A DNA stretch of 33,144 bases from positions 1-33,144 of the forward strand of contig NZ_BAIO01000007.1 of assembly GCF_000613305.1 (NCBI RefSeq), read 5' to 3'. Both the position numbers and the translations under genes were made by a program. Shown in pieces: positions 31,511-33,144 of this stretch. Each line of letters starts with the position of its first letter. Position 1 is the stretch's first letter. The stretch comes from Komagataeibacter kakiaceti JCM 25156 (GTDB lineage: Bacteria > Pseudomonadota > Alphaproteobacteria > Acetobacterales > Acetobacteraceae). Below the pieces are notes generated by a model, which searched no databases, had not been told where the DNA came from, and worked only from the letters and a program-made list of their open reading frames with translations.

Positions 31511-33144
31511 ATGAAGGTCGCGCTCTACGCCCGCTATTCGTCCGACAACCAGCGCGACGCCTCGATCGCCGACCAGCTTCGCGTCTGCCGTGCCCACGTG
31601 GAAAAACAGGGCTGGACCGTCGTAGAGGAATATACCGACCACGCCATCTCGGGCGCATCCTTGATGCGACCTGGCATCCAGGCGCTGATCGCCGATGCGC
31701 AGCGTGGACGGTTCCAGATCGTGCTGGCCGAGGCGATGGACCGCCTGTCCCGCGACCAAGAGGACATCGCCGGCGTCTTCAAGCGCATGAACTATGCCGG
31801 TGTGCGGATCGTCACCCTTTCCGAGGGAGAGGTGTCTCATCTGCATGTCGGCCTCAAGGGCACGATGAACGCCCTGTTTCTGAAAGACCTGGCCGAGAAG
31901 ACGCATCGCGGCCTGCGAGCCGGGTCGAACAGGGCAAGTCCGGCGGCGGCAATGCCTACGGCTATGATGTCGTGCGCAGGCTCGACGCCAATGGGGAGCC
32001 GATCCGGGGCGACCGGACCATCAACCCGCACGAGGCGGATGTGGTCCGTCGCATCTTCCGCGACTTCGCGGCCGGACTGGGACCGCGCGCCATCGCCTTC
32101 CGTCTCAACGACGAAGGTATCCCGGCACCGGGCAGTGGTGCGTGGGGCTTCTCGACCATCACCGGCAACCGGCTACGCGGCACGGGTATCCTCAATAATG
32201 AGATGTACGTGGGCAGGCTGGTGTGGAACCGGCAGCGTTTCATCAAGGATCCCGATACTGGCAAGCGCCAGGCCCGACCCAATCCGGAATCCGAATGGGT
32301 GATCCAGGAGGTGCCGGAGTTGCGGATCGTCGATCAGGATCTTTGGGACACGGTCAAGGCGCGGCAGGCCAGCGTCAGCGCCAGCCGGGACACACGCGAC
32401 ACCTCATCGCCCGATCATTTCCGCGAGAAGCGCCGCCCCCGCTATCTGTTTTCCGGCCTGAGCAAATGCGGCTGCTGTGGTGGCGGCTATTCCATGATCT
32501 CCGGCACCCTGCTCGGCTGCTCGACGGCCCGCAACAAGGGCACCTGCGACAACCGGACCAATATGCGGCGCGAGGAGCTGGAGCGGCGCGTCCTCGACGC
32601 TCTGCGTCACCACCTGATGGATCCGGACCTGTTCGCCGAATTCTGCACGGCCTTCACCACCGAGATGAACCGGCTGCGCATGGAGGCTTCCGCCGACATC
32701 GGCGCGGCTGAATCAGAACTGAAGCGGGTGGAACGCGACATCCAACGCCTGATGGATCTCTACCTTTCCGAAGCCATTTCCATCGAGACGGTCAAGGAAC
32801 GCGGATCCAAGCTCGAAGCCCGCAAGGCGGAACTCAAGGAGTTCCTCGCCACAGCCGAGGCACCGCCTCCCCTGCTCCATCCCCAGATGGCGGAGTTCTA
32901 CCACCGGCAACTCGCGCGTCTGCACGACATGCTGCATTCCGAGTTGGACGAGAAACGCCAGGAGGCGGCCGAGGTGATCCGTTCCCTGATCGAGGCGATC
33001 ATCCTTACGCCATCCGACAAGGGCCTCCAGATTGACGTCCGGGGCGACCTTGCCGGCATCCTAACGGTCGCGGCAGGCGGACAAACGAAAACCCCAGCCC
33101 GGAAACGGACTGGGGTTCGTGATGCGTTGGCATCGCAAGTTCAG
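31511..33144 (+). pseudogene. Large serine recombinase, one frame break, open at right edge
   Basis: A site-specific integrase candidate of at least 545 residues. From ATG 31511 (AAGGGA ribosome-binding site): KVALYARYSSDNQRDASIADQL with the catalytic Ser, EEYTDHAISGASLMRPGIQAL, AEAMDRLSRDQEDIAGVFK, then LAEKTHRGLR. Near 31918 one G is missing; restoring it reads GRVEQGKSGGGNAYGYDVVRRL and 408 further codons without a stop to the window end. The recombinase domain (RRIFRDFAAGLGPRAIAFRLNDEGIPAPGSG), the zinc ribbon (KCGCCGGGYSM and GCSTARNKGTCDN) and the coiled-coil tail (EMNRLRMEASADIGAAESELKRVERDIQRL) are all present. It is the likely enzyme for integration or excision of this element. The stop codon and any attachment site are beyond 33144. 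Confidence 0.93.

Noticed and set aside
1..33144. CRISPR array, rRNA or tRNA genes
   Set aside because: I saw no regularly spaced direct repeats and no rRNA or cloverleaf-type sequence on either strand; a covariance search would be needed to exclude a degenerate tRNA.

Overview
The window looks like the backbone end and cargo of an integrative/mobilisable element of an alphaproteobacterium, most likely an acetic-acid bacterium (Acetobacteraceae). That is inferred from high GC, the DUF2840 / S26 peptidase / DUF736 / DUF2493 / toprim / DUF932 / ParB gene set typical of alphaproteobacterial conjugative elements, and an IS5-type transposase. No species assignment is possible from the sequence alone.

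Layout. (1) 1-4675, minus strand: a compact operon reading DUF2285 regulator, HTH (AlpA-like), repA, DUF2840, S26 (TraF-like) peptidase, DUF736, lytic transglycosylase, then the first codons of a relaxase that runs off the left edge. Several junctions are 4-base ATGA overlaps. A divergent XRE regulator lies at 4947. (2) 5207-13000: a 51-residue small protein, a second DUF736, DUF2493 (SLOG), a toprim protein, an HU-like protein, DUF932 and a 690-residue ParB-like protein, with two related hairpin elements flanking the DUF2493 gene. (3) 13300-24900: accessory cargo. It holds two HEPN-like proteins (one paired with a ParA-type ATPase), an acetyltransferase, an MFS exporter with a YecD-like hydrolase and a divergent TetR regulator, a PLD-like nuclease, a membrane protein with a divergent MarR regulator, an IS5-family transposase and a DUF4238 gene. 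GC content falls visibly in parts of this region. (4) 25097-28577: a five-gene alkylation-damage operon, DUF1203 - ada - 2OG-Fe(II) oxygenase - alkB - tag. (5) 28885-33144: a RecD2-like helicase and, divergently, a 61-residue small protein followed by a large serine recombinase that is open to the right edge.

One trait cuts across the window: at least a dozen recognisable genes are broken by single-base indels. Most are missing one base in a short G or C run, and the reading frame downstream stays long and clean. repA, the HU gene, the DUF932 tail, both HEPN genes, tetR, the transposase, DUF4238, ada, recD2 and the recombinase are all affected. This points to base-calling or assembly error at least as strongly as to real decay, so I give each such gene its reconstructed extent and mark where the frame breaks.

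The best candidate for an undescribed system is the ParA-type ATPase gene overlapping a HEPN gene (21293-22960). Other leads are the solitary HEPN gene (13357-14084), the PLD nuclease with an unassigned C-terminal domain (18549-19778), and the paired structured intergenic elements around the DUF2493 gene.
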